Shown one piece after another: positions 18,995 through 26,960 of a DNA stretch of 64,000 nt (its first letter is position 1; each line of letters begins with the position of its first letter). This DNA comes from an uncultured Clostridia bacterium (lineage in GTDB: Bacteria > Bacillota > Clostridia > UMGS1883), in assembly GCA_934476455.1 (NCBI GenBank), contig CAKSNY010000001.1, positions 62,001 to 126,000 of the forward strand, given 5' to 3'. The position numbers and the translations under genes are program-made. Under the pieces are notes generated by a model. It saw only the letters and a program-made list of their open reading frames with translations, was not told where the DNA came from and did no database searches.

Positions 18995-20431
18995 ATGAAC
19001 TACAGGGTTATCTCTCATACACTCGGTTGGGTGGCGATTGTTGAGGCGGCGTGTATGGCGCTTCCGCTTATTTGTGCGGCAATTTACGGCGAAGCTTGCA
19101 TAAAAAGCTTTGCGATTTGTATTTTGCTGTGCCTTGCGGTGGGATTTTTGCTTACGCGCGGAAAAATCGTGCGCCGCGAAATGTATGCGCGTGACGGTTT
19201 TGTAACGGTTGCGGCAAGCTGGATTATGATAAGCATATTGGGGGCGATGCCGTTTATGCTTATTTTAAAGGACTTTGCATTTGCGGACGCTCTTTTTGAA
19301 ACGGTGTCGGGCTTTACGACAACAGGTGCGTCAATATTAAACGATGTGGAGGCGCTTCCGAAATCGCTTTTGTTTTGGCGAAGCTTTACACACTGGATAG
19401 GCGGAATGGGCGTGCTTGTATTTTTGGTAGCACTGCTGCCGCTTTCGGGGGGTACGAATATGTACCTTATTAAGGCGGAAAGCCCGGGTCCATCCGTAAG
19501 CAAGCTTGTACCGAAGGTTCGTTCAACCGCAAAAATACTTTATCTTATTTATATTTTTATGACGGCAGTGCAGATTATACTGCTGCTTATAGGCGGAATG
19601 AAGCCGTTTGACGCTCTGACGCTTTCTTTCGGTACGGCAGGTACCGGCGGATTTGGTATTAAAAATTCAAGCATTGCGGATTATTCTACGTATTCGCAGT
19701 GGGTAATAACAATATTTATGATATTGTTCGGTATTGATTTTTCGGTTTACCACAGCCTTTTTATACGCAGATTTTCGTCTGCCATCCGTTCGGAGGAGGT
19801 GCGGGTGTATCTTCTTACAATAGCGGCGGCAACGGCTGTTATTATGTATAATTGCCGCGGCCTTTTTGAAGGCTTTTTCGACGCACTGCGCCACAGCGCA
19901 TTTCAGGTGGCGTCTGTTATCACTACTACGGGGTACTCTACCGCTGATTTTGACAAATGGCCCGAGCTTTCAAAAACAGTGCTGCTTTTGCTTATGTTTA
20001 TAGGTGCATGTGCGGGAAGCACGGGCGGCGGTATAAAGGTTTCCCGCGTGATTGTTATGTTTAAAAGCATAGTGAAAGAGGTAAAGATTGCGGCACACCC
20101 CAAAAGTACGCACAAGCTTCAGCTGAGCGGCAGACCTGTAGAACACGAAACGCAGCGTTCGATAAATGTATTTTTTGCCGCATATATAGTAATTTATGTT
20201 GTATCGCTGCTTGTTATAAGCATTGATAATTTCGATTTTACAACAAATTTTTCCGCCGTTGTTGCAACGTTTAACAATATAGGACCGGGATTTTCCAAGG
20301 TTGGACCGACTATGAACTTTTCTGCGTACAGCACGCTTTCTAAAGTTGTTTTAACATTTGATATGCTTGCAGGCAGACTGGAAATTTTCCCGCTTTTGGT
20401 GTTCTTTGCACCATACACATGGAAAAAATAA
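18995..20431 (+). CDS. trkH: Trk potassium uptake membrane protein TrkH
   Basis: 478 residues, strongly hydrophobic with about 8-10 membrane passes and four pore-loop repeats showing the filter-type pattern (TVSGFTTTGAS, TAGTGGFG, ITTTGYST, ATFNNIGPG). It is the ion-conducting subunit partnered with TrkA next door. A GGAAGTG site precedes ATG 18995. It converges on the AraC gene on the opposite strand. Confidence 0.95.
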   Translation: MNYRVISHTLGWVAIVEAACMALPLICAAIYGEACIKSFAICILLCLAVGFLLTRGKIVRREMYARDGFVTVAASWIMISILGAMPFMLILKDFAFADALFETVSGFTTTGASILNDVEALPKSLLFWRSFTHWIGGMGVLVFLVALLPLSGGTNMYLIKAESPGPSVSKLVPKVRSTAKILYLIYIFMTAVQIILLLIGGMKPFDALTLSFGTAGTGGFGIKNSSIADYSTYSQWVITIFMILFGIDFSVYHSLFIRRFSSAIRSEEVRVYLLTIAAATAVIMYNCRGLFEGFFDALRHSAFQVASVITTTGYSTADFDKWPELSKTVLLLLMFIGACAGSTGGGIKVSRVIVMFKSIVKEVKIAAHPKSTHKLQLSGRPVEHETQRSINVFFAAYIVIYVVSLLVISIDNFDFTTNFSAVVATFNNIGPGFSKVGPTMNFSAYSTLSKVVLTFDMLAGRLEIFPLLVFFAPYTWKK

Positions 20432-20436
20432 AAATA

Positions 20437-20465
20437 GGGGCATGCAGCAAAACAGTGCAGCCCCA
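20437..20465. terminator. possible bidirectional terminator between trkH and the AraC gene
   Basis: GGGGCATGCA and TGCAGCCCC can pair around a 9-base loop in the 119-bp gap between convergent genes. A run of A/T (AAAAATTTTTT) lies about 25 bases further. The T tract is not immediately adjacent, so termination is plausible but not certain. Confidence 0.4.
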
Positions 20466-20550
20466 CAAGCAGATAATTATAAAAATTTTTTAAATATGCA
20501 TAATTGTGATAGAAAAACGCACATTGCGGTGATACAATCAAGCCGGACAG

Positions 20551-21354
20551 TTAAACAGAGTTTCTGTATTTAAGGGGTGATATTCCGTAGCAGCCCGTAA
20601 ACAGCTTGCCAAAATATGAAAAGCTTGAAAATCCCGTTTGAAGTGCTATTTCAGAAATCGAAAGGCGGGTGCTTTTTATAAGCTCCGCCGCTTTTTTTAT
20701 GCGGAGATTGTTGGTAAATTCTACAACGGTGTAACCGGTAGCTGCCTTGAAAAGCCGAGTCAGGCGGCTTACAGATATTCCGCAATGAACGGATATGTCG
20801 GACAGGGAAAATTTTTCACTGTAGTGTGCGTTTATGTAGGAAACAACGTCGGTAATTTCGGGCGGACAACTGTTCACAGCCACCGCCGAGCTTTTGCACA
20901 GTCTGTAAAATTCAATAAAGACCTTTGTTACAAGTGAGGATAACGCCTCGTCGCGAAGGGGATTTTCCGTTTCACATTCGCGGCATATTTCGCCTAACAG
21001 AAAGCGAAATATGTGCTGCGTTTGTGCGTCGGGCAAAAAGCAGCCGCCGCCGCAAAAGGCAGACGCAATTTGCGGAAAGCTTTTTTCGAGAATTGATTTT
21101 TTTATGCAGATTACAAAGCGCGTATGCGGGGCGTTGCAGTCGGAAAAGGAGCGGTGCATTGTTTCGCCGTCAACAAAAGCGAGAGAGCCGCCGGAAAGCG
21201 GGTAGACCTTGTCGTTTATGTAAAACAGGCGCGAGCCGCCTGTAAGAAAGTACAGCTCGTATTCATTGTGAAAATGCGGTTTGTGCATATTAAATTGGGT
21301 GGGCGCTTTGCTGTTGTACAAAATGCGCACACCGTTATGAATATATGTTCTCAC
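20551..21354 (-). CDS. AraC-family transcriptional regulator with cupin sensor domain
   Basis: 267 residues on the minus strand. The N-terminal half is a cupin-type ligand domain (FHNEYELYFLTGGSRLFYI, PLSGGSLAFVD), the C-terminal ~100 residues an AraC double helix-turn-helix (FSLSDISVHCGISVSRLTRLFK and ISEIALQTGFSSFSYFGKLF). The start is the GTG at 21354-21352, which has GAGGTG six bases upstream; the longer TTG-initiated frame to 21408 overlaps the promoter and has no ribosome site. It is divergent from the TIM-barrel gene at 21442 and probably controls it and the redox genes that follow (inference). Confidence 0.9.
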   Translation of the reverse strand: MRTYIHNGVRILYNSKAPTQFNMHKPHFHNEYELYFLTGGSRLFYINDKVYPLSGGSLAFVDGETMHRSFSDCNAPHTRFVICIKKSILEKSFPQIASAFCGGGCFLPDAQTQHIFRFLLGEICRECETENPLRDEALSSLVTKVFIEFYRLCKSSAVAVNSCPPEITDVVSYINAHYSEKFSLSDISVHCGISVSRLTRLFKAATGYTVVEFTNNLRIKKAAELIKSTRLSISEIALQTGFSSFSYFGKLFTGCYGISPLKYRNSV

Positions 21355-21372
21355 AATAAACACCTCACATTC

Positions 21373-21408
21373 TTTAGAAATGGTAACACAAATAATATAA
21401 ATAGTCAA
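21373..21408. promoter_or_regulatory. overlapping divergent promoters of the AraC gene and the isomerase-like gene
   Basis: Plus strand: TTTAGA (21373-21378), 17 bp, TATAAA (21396-21401), facing the gene at 21442. Minus strand: TTGACT (21408-21403), 17 bp, TACCAT (21385-21380), facing the AraC gene. The two overlap almost completely, so one bound regulator would affect both directions. Only the -35 of the minus promoter is near consensus. Confidence 0.4.
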
Positions 21409-21441
21409 GCATCAGAAATTTACTGTAAGGAGAGTAGGATT

Positions 21442-22212
21442 ATGGAAAATGTGTTTTTAGGAACAATTGCATTGGAAAAAAACCGCTGGGCAGAGGGCAG
21501 AATACCGACAATAAAAGCGAGCGACTACGTAAAAAGAGCGCTCGACAGCGGCTTTGCGGGTATGGAGCTGTGGGAAAACCATTATCTGCTTGCGGATGGT
21601 GCGGAAAAGAAAAAGCTTTGCGATAGCGGCGCGGTTCGTATTTTTAACAGCTATTTATCGCTTAAGGAAGGGCTTACAGATAATTTAAAAAGCGTTGCGG
21701 AAGCAGTGCGTGCGCTCGGTGCGGATTTTATTAAGTATAATTATTCCCTGCGCGATTTTGACTCTGAGCCGGGATATACAAGAAAGGACTATGAAGAACA
21801 AACCGACACGCTTTTGCGCTTTGCAGAGCTTTTGCCCGCAAATGTAAAGCTTTTATGCGAATGTCATGCAAATACACTTATGGAAAAGCCGGAAATTGCG
21901 GGAGAGGTATTTAAACACCTTGACGAAAGGTTTGGCGCAATTATACACCTTTCGGCAGAGCGTACGCTTGCGGAAGGATGTTTCAGATGCTACGGCAAAC
22001 GCATATGCCATATACATACAGCGTACAGAAGCAAAGAAAAAAGGTTTGAGCTTTTGGAAAGTGCGGATGCGCTTTTGCGCGGAAATATGCAGTATTTTAA
22101 AAAATGCGGATTTTGCGGCAGCGCAACCGTAGAGTTTACAAAGGAGGACGGCGGTGCTGAGGCAGCGTATGAAAATGCACTGAAAGATATGAGATATATC
22201 AAAAGTTTATAA
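21442..22212 (+). CDS. sugar phosphate isomerase/epimerase-like TIM-barrel protein
   Basis: 256 residues of the AP-endonuclease-2 superfamily (xylose-isomerase-like TIM barrel). Typical positions are visible: an early GFAGMELWENH strand, KLLCECHANT with a metal-ligand Glu/His, RICHIHTAYRS, and a C-terminal ATVEFTKEDGG with another ligand Glu. The substrate is not deducible; the superfamily includes ketose epimerases, inosose dehydratases and C-glycoside-cleaving enzymes. The ATG at 21442 with AAGGAGAG upstream is the true start; open frame further upstream overlaps the divergent AraC gene. A terminator-like hairpin follows directly. Confidence 0.82.
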   Translation: MENVFLGTIALEKNRWAEGRIPTIKASDYVKRALDSGFAGMELWENHYLLADGAEKKKLCDSGAVRIFNSYLSLKEGLTDNLKSVAEAVRALGADFIKYNYSLRDFDSEPGYTRKDYEEQTDTLLRFAELLPANVKLLCECHANTLMEKPEIAGEVFKHLDERFGAIIHLSAERTLAEGCFRCYGKRICHIHTAYRSKEKRFELLESADALLRGNMQYFKKCGFCGSATVEFTKEDGGAEAAYENALKDMRYIKSL

Positions 22213-22218
22213 TTAAAG

Positions 22219-22265
22219 CGGGGATGTAAAAAAGCAAACGGGCTTTTTAACATCCCGTTTTGTTT
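22219..22265 (+). terminator. intrinsic terminator after the isomerase-like gene
   Basis: GGGATGTAAAAAAGC (22221-22235) pairs with GCTTTTTAACATCCC (22242-22256), with one internal A-A mismatch, and is followed by GTTTTGTTT. It begins 9 bp after the stop codon. The right arm is repeated at 22566-22587. Confidence 0.7.
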
Positions 22266-22699
22266 GAGGGGATAGGAAAAAAGCTCCAGAACGGACAAAC
22301 TGAATCCGAAGATGTATATAACAGGGCATCCCGAAAACCAAAGGTTTTTGGGAAAAAGGAGAAACAGCGTAATGAGTGAACAGCAAATTGAAATTTGCTG
22401 CGAACGATACATCGCTGATTTCGACGCCCGAGAGATGAAGTTTGTTCGTAGCAAAAAGCTTATAAATACTGAAAAATCGAATATAATGAGATTTTTCTAC
22501 CAAAATCGAGTTTTTAAACTGTTTTGCAGTTACAAATCTTTAATTATAATTGCTTTTTGCGTTCTGGGCTTTTTAACATCCCCGTTTCTTAGCAGATAAT
22601 TATAAAATATATATATTTGGGCGAAATTATGATAGAAAATAGAAAAATCCGATGTTAAAATTATTGTAAATAATATGCGGAAGAGGAGCTGATAATGGC
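22266..22699. other. unexplained intergenic stretch with a duplicated terminator arm
   Basis: No supported gene lies here. A 95-codon frame (22312-22599, + strand) and an overlapping minus-strand frame exist, but neither has a recognisable protein signature, and the plus frame runs into the repeat. GGGCTTTTTAACATCCC occurs at 22240-22256 and again at 22566-22582, so the ~310-bp segment between them is bounded by a 17-bp direct repeat. It could be an inserted or tandemly duplicated fragment. A leader for the downstream gene may start in the AT-rich part 22600-22680. Confidence 0.4.
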
Positions 22700-24046
22700 A
22701 TGGCGGATGAATTTAAGGTCTTTAACTACAAAACCGAGGAACAAATTCTTGAAAAAATGAAGGAGCTTTCAATAGATATTCCTTTTGAAAGTGATGTTTC
22801 AATTTTAAAACAAGGTATATCTATAGGTAAAAAAAATCTGAAAAACCGTATGCTGGTAAATCCGATGGAGGGGTGCGATTCTAACCCCGACGGGTCGCCG
22901 ACAGAGTTTGTGTATCGCAGATACGAGAGGTTTGCCAAAGGCGGCAGCGCCCTTTTGTGGGTGGAGGCATGCGCCGTGTGCAGGGAGGGGCGCGCAAATC
23001 CGCGGCAGATGCATATAAACAGCGAAAATGTGCAGGAATTTAAAAAGCTTGTCGGACATATAAAAAAATGTGCCGATAATGACGTGTACACAGTTTTGCA
23101 GCTTACACATTCGGGAAGATATGCAAAGCCGGGTGAGGGTATGCCGGCTGTTATAGCATACCATAACGAACATCTTGACAGATTTTTGCCGGAAAACGTT
23201 CACGTAATTACAGATGAAGAGGTACAAGCACTTGAGAACAAATATGCGGAAGCGGCGGTTTTGGCAAAAGAAGCAGGGTTTGACGCAGTAGATATTAAAT
23301 GCTGCCACCGCTACCTTTTAAGTGAATTTTTGTCGGCATACAAGAGAGAGGGGCGCTACGGCGGCAGCTTTGAGAACAGAACGCGCATTCTGTTTAATAT
23401 TATAAAAAAAGTTAAGGAAAAAACGGATATAGATATTGTTGTAAGGCTCGGCGCATATGACGAAATACCGTATCCGGACGGGTTCGGTGCAGATAAAGAG
23501 GATTTTCACCGTGTAGATTTAACCGAAACAAAAATTATTGCAAAAACACTTTACGGGCTTGGCGTAAAGCTTATAAATGTTACAGGCGGCAACCCGTATT
23601 ATAATCCCCATGTAAACAGACCCTATGATGCCGGTCCTTATATACCCAAAAATAACCAGATTAATTACATATACAAGCTGTTTAACGCCGCCCGCGAAAT
23701 AAAGGCAGAGGTTCCGGAGATAACGGTATCTGCAAGCGGCTTTACATGGCTTCGCGAATTTGCCGCAAATTTTGCCGCCGGATGTATAAAAGAAGGCTGG
23801 TTTGATATGGCAGGCTTTGGCAGGCAGGCATTTGCATATCCCGATTTTGCAAAGGATATTATACAAAACGGCAAAATGGACAGAAAAAAATGTTGCGCTG
23901 CGTGCAGCAAGTGCACCGTAATGATGCGCGACAAAAACGTTGCGGGCTGCGCAGTGCGTGACAGCGAGGTGTACCTTCCGATATACAAAAAGGGCAGGGA
24001 GGGTAAACCAAGCGCCACAAGTACACAAATAAGGGAAAGCTTATAA
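22700..24046 (+). CDS. NADH:flavin oxidoreductase (Old Yellow Enzyme family) with Cys cluster
   Basis: 448 residues of an OYE-type FMN TIM barrel: RMLVNPMEG near the N-terminus, QLTHSGRYAKP, then EGRYGGSFENRTR, and GLGVKLINVTGG. At the usual HGAH position it has K200-CCH203, keeping only the second His. C-terminal cysteines C398/C399, C402, C405 and C417 fit the [4Fe-4S] ligand cluster of 2,4-dienoyl-CoA-reductase-like members. It lacks the ~200-residue FAD/NAD(P) domain of those enzymes, so electrons must come from a partner, perhaps the flavoprotein at 24799. The reaction is probably reduction (or reverse) of an activated C=C bond; the substrate is unknown. It starts a three-gene run with 12-bp and 8-bp gaps. 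Confidence 0.85.
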   Translation: MADEFKVFNYKTEEQILEKMKELSIDIPFESDVSILKQGISIGKKNLKNRMLVNPMEGCDSNPDGSPTEFVYRRYERFAKGGSALLWVEACAVCREGRANPRQMHINSENVQEFKKLVGHIKKCADNDVYTVLQLTHSGRYAKPGEGMPAVIAYHNEHLDRFLPENVHVITDEEVQALENKYAEAAVLAKEAGFDAVDIKCCHRYLLSEFLSAYKREGRYGGSFENRTRILFNIIKKVKEKTDIDIVVRLGAYDEIPYPDGFGADKEDFHRVDLTETKIIAKTLYGLGVKLINVTGGNPYYNPHVNRPYDAGPYIPKNNQINYIYKLFNAAREIKAEVPEITVSASGFTWLREFAANFAAGCIKEGWFDMAGFGRQAFAYPDFAKDIIQNGKMDRKKCCAACSKCTVMMRDKNVAGCAVRDSEVYLPIYKKGREGKPSATSTQIRESL

Positions 24047-24058
24047 GGAGGAGAAAAA

Positions 24059-24790
24059 ATGAAAACGGCAGTTATAACAGGTGGTATCGGCGGTATCGGA
24101 TATGCGATAAGTACGGCACTTTCAAAAAGCGGGTTTAAAACGGTAATATTTGATGTGGCGGATGAAGAAAAGGCAGCGGAAAAAACGGCACAGTTAAACG
24201 AATGTGTATATGTTCGCGGGGATCTTTCAAAGGCAGAGGACAGAGAAGGGCTTGTTTGCCGCGCGGGAAATATAGACTTGCTTGTAAACTGCGCCGGCGT
24301 TGCCCCGCGCGTTCGGGCAGATATATTAGAGGTTACGGAGGAGGATTTTGACTTTGTAACAAATATAAATATTAAGGGAACATTTTTCCTTACGCAGCTT
24401 GCCGCAAAAAATATGATTGAAAATAAGACGTGCGGAAGGATTGTAAATATATCTTCCATGAGCGCATATACTTCTTCCGTAAACCGTCCGCAGTACTGTA
24501 TATCGAAGGCAGGCGTAAGTATGATAACAAAGCTTTACGCCGACAAGCTGGCAGAATACGGAATAGGGGTGTATGAAATACGCCCGGGTATTATAAAAAC
24601 CGATATGACCAAAACGGTTGAAGGTAAATACGACCGCCTTATAAACGACGAAGGAATTTTGCCGATAAAGCGCTGGGGCTATCCGGAGGATATTGCAAAA
24701 GCTGTTGACGCGATAGCTTTGGGGGCGCTTCCGTACAGCACGGGCGAGGTAATAAACGTAGACGGCGGATTTCATCTCAGAAGACTGTAG
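24059..24790 (+). CDS. short-chain dehydrogenase/reductase (SDR)
   Basis: 243 residues of classical SDR. TGGIGGIGYAIS at 7-18 is the nucleotide-binding glycine motif, NCAGVAPR the NAG motif, and the catalytic triad is a Ser in ISSMSAY with Y146 and K150 (YCISK). The ending (STGEVINVDGGFHLRRL) is typical. It oxidises a secondary alcohol or reduces a ketone with NAD(P)H. Gene order OYE-SDR-flavoprotein implies that it acts on the same molecule as its neighbours. GGAGGAG precedes the ATG. Confidence 0.92.
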   Translation: MKTAVITGGIGGIGYAISTALSKSGFKTVIFDVADEEKAAEKTAQLNECVYVRGDLSKAEDREGLVCRAGNIDLLVNCAGVAPRVRADILEVTEEDFDFVTNINIKGTFFLTQLAAKNMIENKTCGRIVNISSMSAYTSSVNRPQYCISKAGVSMITKLYADKLAEYGIGVYEIRPGIIKTDMTKTVEGKYDRLINDEGILPIKRWGYPEDIAKAVDAIALGALPYSTGEVINVDGGFHLRRL

Positions 24791-24798
24791 GTAGTGCT

Positions 24799-26763
24799 AT
24801 GAAAAAAGATATTTTAAAAATAAACAATAAAGAGGTAGAGGCGTACTGCTTTAATACCGTAATTGTAGGCAGCGGCGCGGCGGCGTTCGGTGCGGCAGAC
24901 AGACTGTTTGGTTTCGGACAAGAGGATATTGCAATTGTAACGGAGGATATAAACAGCGGAACAAGCAGAAACGCCGGGTCCGACAAACAAACGTATTATA
25001 AGCTTTCGCTTTGCGGTGGTGAGGACGACAGTGTGTATAAAATGGCGCAAAATCTTTTTGACGGCGGCGCGGCAGACGGCGACAACGCCCTGTGCGAGGC
25101 AGCGCTTTCGGCACAAAGCTTTTACAGGCTGGCGGAAATAGGCGTTCCTTTTCCGTGCAACAGGTACGGGGAATATGTGGGCTATAAAACAGACCACGAC
25201 CCAAGAAAGCGCGCAACCTCTGCCGGACCGCTCACGTCAAAAATGATGACAGAGACGCTTGAAAGGGAAGTAATAAAAAAACAAATTCCGATTTTTTCAA
25301 AGCATACTGTTATAAGGATTCTTGAAGAGGAAAAAAAGGCAAAGGGGCTGCTTTGTCTTAAAACGGAAAACAGCGAAAAAGAAAGTGCCGAATATGTTTT
25401 GTTCTTTGCCGTAAACATTATATATGCAACGGGCGGTCCTGCGGGCATATACCGTGACAGCGTTTATCCCAAAGGGCACCACGGTGCACACGGGTGCGCA
25501 CTTGAAGCCGGTGTAAAGGCACAAAACCTTACAGAATGGCAGTACGGTATTGCATCAACCAAATTCAGATGGAATTTATCGGGAACATATCAGCAGGTAA
25601 TACCCGCGTATATTTCCACCGACGAAAACGGCGGCAACGCGCGCGAATTTTTGGATGAGTACTTTGAAAGCGACGAAAAAATGCTGGCGGCAATATTTTT
25701 AAAGGGGTATCAGTGGCCTTTTGACCCGCGAAAGCTTGAAAACGGCGGCTCGTCGGTAATTGACCTTCTTGTTTACAACGAAACGGCTGTTAAAAAACGC
25801 CGGGTGTGGCTGGATTTTCGCAAAAATCCTTCGGCGCTGAAAGCGGATTTTTCAAACATCGGAAAAGAAGGGTATGAATACCTTAAAAATTCCAATGCAT
25901 TTTTAAAAACGCCGATTGAAAGACTGCGCCATATGAATGAGCCTGCGATAGACCTGTATAAAAGCCACGGGATAGATATTGAAAATGAAATGCTTGAAAT
26001 AGCTGTTTGCGCACAGCACCAAAACGGCGGATTAAGCGTTGACGCGCGCTGGGAAAGCAATATTGAAGGCTTTTTCCCCATAGGCGAATGCAGCGGCACG
26101 CACGGCGTATACCGCCCCGGCGGCAGCGCACTTAACGCCGGGCAGTGCGGCGGGCTTAGGGCGGCGCAGTATATTGCGGCAAGAAAAAGAGGTGAATGCG
26201 AAGACGCCGATAAGTGCGCGCAGCGCTGCGCTTCTTCAATAAAGCAGCGTATAGAGCAATGCGAAAGGCTTTTACATAACAGAAAAGGAACAGCCCCTTA
26301 CAAAATGATGGAAAAAACAGGTGCAAGAATGAGCAAGTATGCCGCGCATATAAGAAGCCTTTGCGGTGCGGAAAGGGTATATAACGAGGCAAGGCAAGAC
26401 TATCTCTCTTTTTGGAACAGCGTAACCGCAAAAGATGCGGGAGAACTGAGAGAGGCGCTTATCTGCTACGATATGCTTATTACGCAGCAAGCGGTTGCAT
26501 ATGCTGTTTTCGACTATATAAAAACAGGCGGATTAAGCAGAGGGTCGTTTTTGGTTGCGGAGGACGGAAAAACACCCGCCGATTATTTGCGCGGAGGGGT
26601 AAAAACACAGAAGGAAAAAGCAAAAACAATTCAGGAAACCACCTTTTCAAATGACGGCGTAAGCTGCAAGTACAGACCCGTGCGCCCAATCCCAAAAGAG
26701 GACGGATGGTTTGAAAATGTGTGGAATGAATATCTTGCGGGAAAATATTTGGATAAAGCTTAA
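24799..26763 (+). CDS. FAD-binding fumarate reductase/succinate dehydrogenase-type flavoprotein
   Basis: 654 residues, the length of SdhA/FrdA/L-aspartate-oxidase-like flavoproteins. The FAD dinucleotide motif VIVGSGAAAFGAADRL is at ~19-34; a capping region follows, then ATGGPAGIYRDS, AQHQNGGLSVD, and the C-terminal FAD segment FPIGECSGTHGVYRPGGSALN. It transfers hydride or electrons to or from an oxidised carbon skeleton; whether it dehydrogenates or reduces is not determined. No iron-sulfur or membrane-anchor subunit is adjacent, so it is likely soluble. A strong terminator at 26780 closes the unit. Confidence 0.85.
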   Translation: MKKDILKINNKEVEAYCFNTVIVGSGAAAFGAADRLFGFGQEDIAIVTEDINSGTSRNAGSDKQTYYKLSLCGGEDDSVYKMAQNLFDGGAADGDNALCEAALSAQSFYRLAEIGVPFPCNRYGEYVGYKTDHDPRKRATSAGPLTSKMMTETLEREVIKKQIPIFSKHTVIRILEEEKKAKGLLCLKTENSEKESAEYVLFFAVNIIYATGGPAGIYRDSVYPKGHHGAHGCALEAGVKAQNLTEWQYGIASTKFRWNLSGTYQQVIPAYISTDENGGNAREFLDEYFESDEKMLAAIFLKGYQWPFDPRKLENGGSSVIDLLVYNETAVKKRRVWLDFRKNPSALKADFSNIGKEGYEYLKNSNAFLKTPIERLRHMNEPAIDLYKSHGIDIENEMLEIAVCAQHQNGGLSVDARWESNIEGFFPIGECSGTHGVYRPGGSALNAGQCGGLRAAQYIAARKRGECEDADKCAQRCASSIKQRIEQCERLLHNRKGTAPYKMMEKTGARMSKYAAHIRSLCGAERVYNEARQDYLSFWNSVTAKDAGELREALICYDMLITQQAVAYAVFDYIKTGGLSRGSFLVAEDGKTPADYLRGGVKTQKEKAKTIQETTFSNDGVSCKYRPVRPIPKEDGWFENVWNEYLAGKYLDKA

Positions 26764-26779
26764 TATACACGGTGTACCT

Positions 26780-26821
26780 ACAATAAAAGCTCTCGGAAAC
26801 AGCCCGGGAGCTTTTATTGTA
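26780..26821. terminator. strong intrinsic terminator after the flavoprotein gene
   Basis: ACAATAAAAGCTC (26780-26792) pairs with GAGCTTTTATTGT (26808-26820), extended by CGG/CCG; the flanking A and T runs make it work in both directions. It separates the redox genes from glycan locus 2. Confidence 0.85.
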
Positions 26822-26836
26822 AGTAATGTAAGAAAA

Positions 26837-26937
26837 TGTACACTGTGCTAAAAAATGTACATTGATTTTATTGCCGGTTATGTGATAGTGTATACTATGT
26901 ACAATAGGTGAATGTAATTATAAAGACAAGCTGTACA
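26837..26937 (+). promoter_or_regulatory. promoter/operator of the AraC regulator with four TGTACA boxes
   Basis: TGTACA occurs at 26837, 26856, 26898 and 26932 (start positions). The first two are 19 bp apart with an A-rich spacer, and the second runs into TTGATT (26862-26867), a -35-like element; TGATAGTGT at 26883-26891 could be an extended -10, with TATACT just beyond. The block 26837-26867 matches 34361-34391 upstream of the importer operon. Binding by the AraC protein encoded at 26961 (autoregulation) is inferred. Confidence 0.65.
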
Positions 26938-26960
26938 AACAAATGTAATGAGGTACTTAT

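Noticed and set aside
20638..21245. Several plus-strand frames opposite the AraC gene
   Set aside because: They are antisense shadows; the minus-strand protein has clear cupin and AraC helix-turn-helix motifs and a well-placed start.
22312..22599. 95-codon plus-strand frame in the 490-bp gap
   Set aside because: No recognisable motif, no clear ribosome site, and its end is made by the repeated terminator arm; reported only as part of the unexplained gap.
22700..26763. Direct assignment of the trio as an equol or bile-acid pathway
   Set aside because: Only the enzyme classes agree; lengths and active-site motifs differ, so the substrate cannot be named.
26862..26896. Conventional -35/-10 promoter TTGATT with TATACT
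   Set aside because: The spacer would be 23 bp, too long; an extended -10 at 26883-26891 is more likely.
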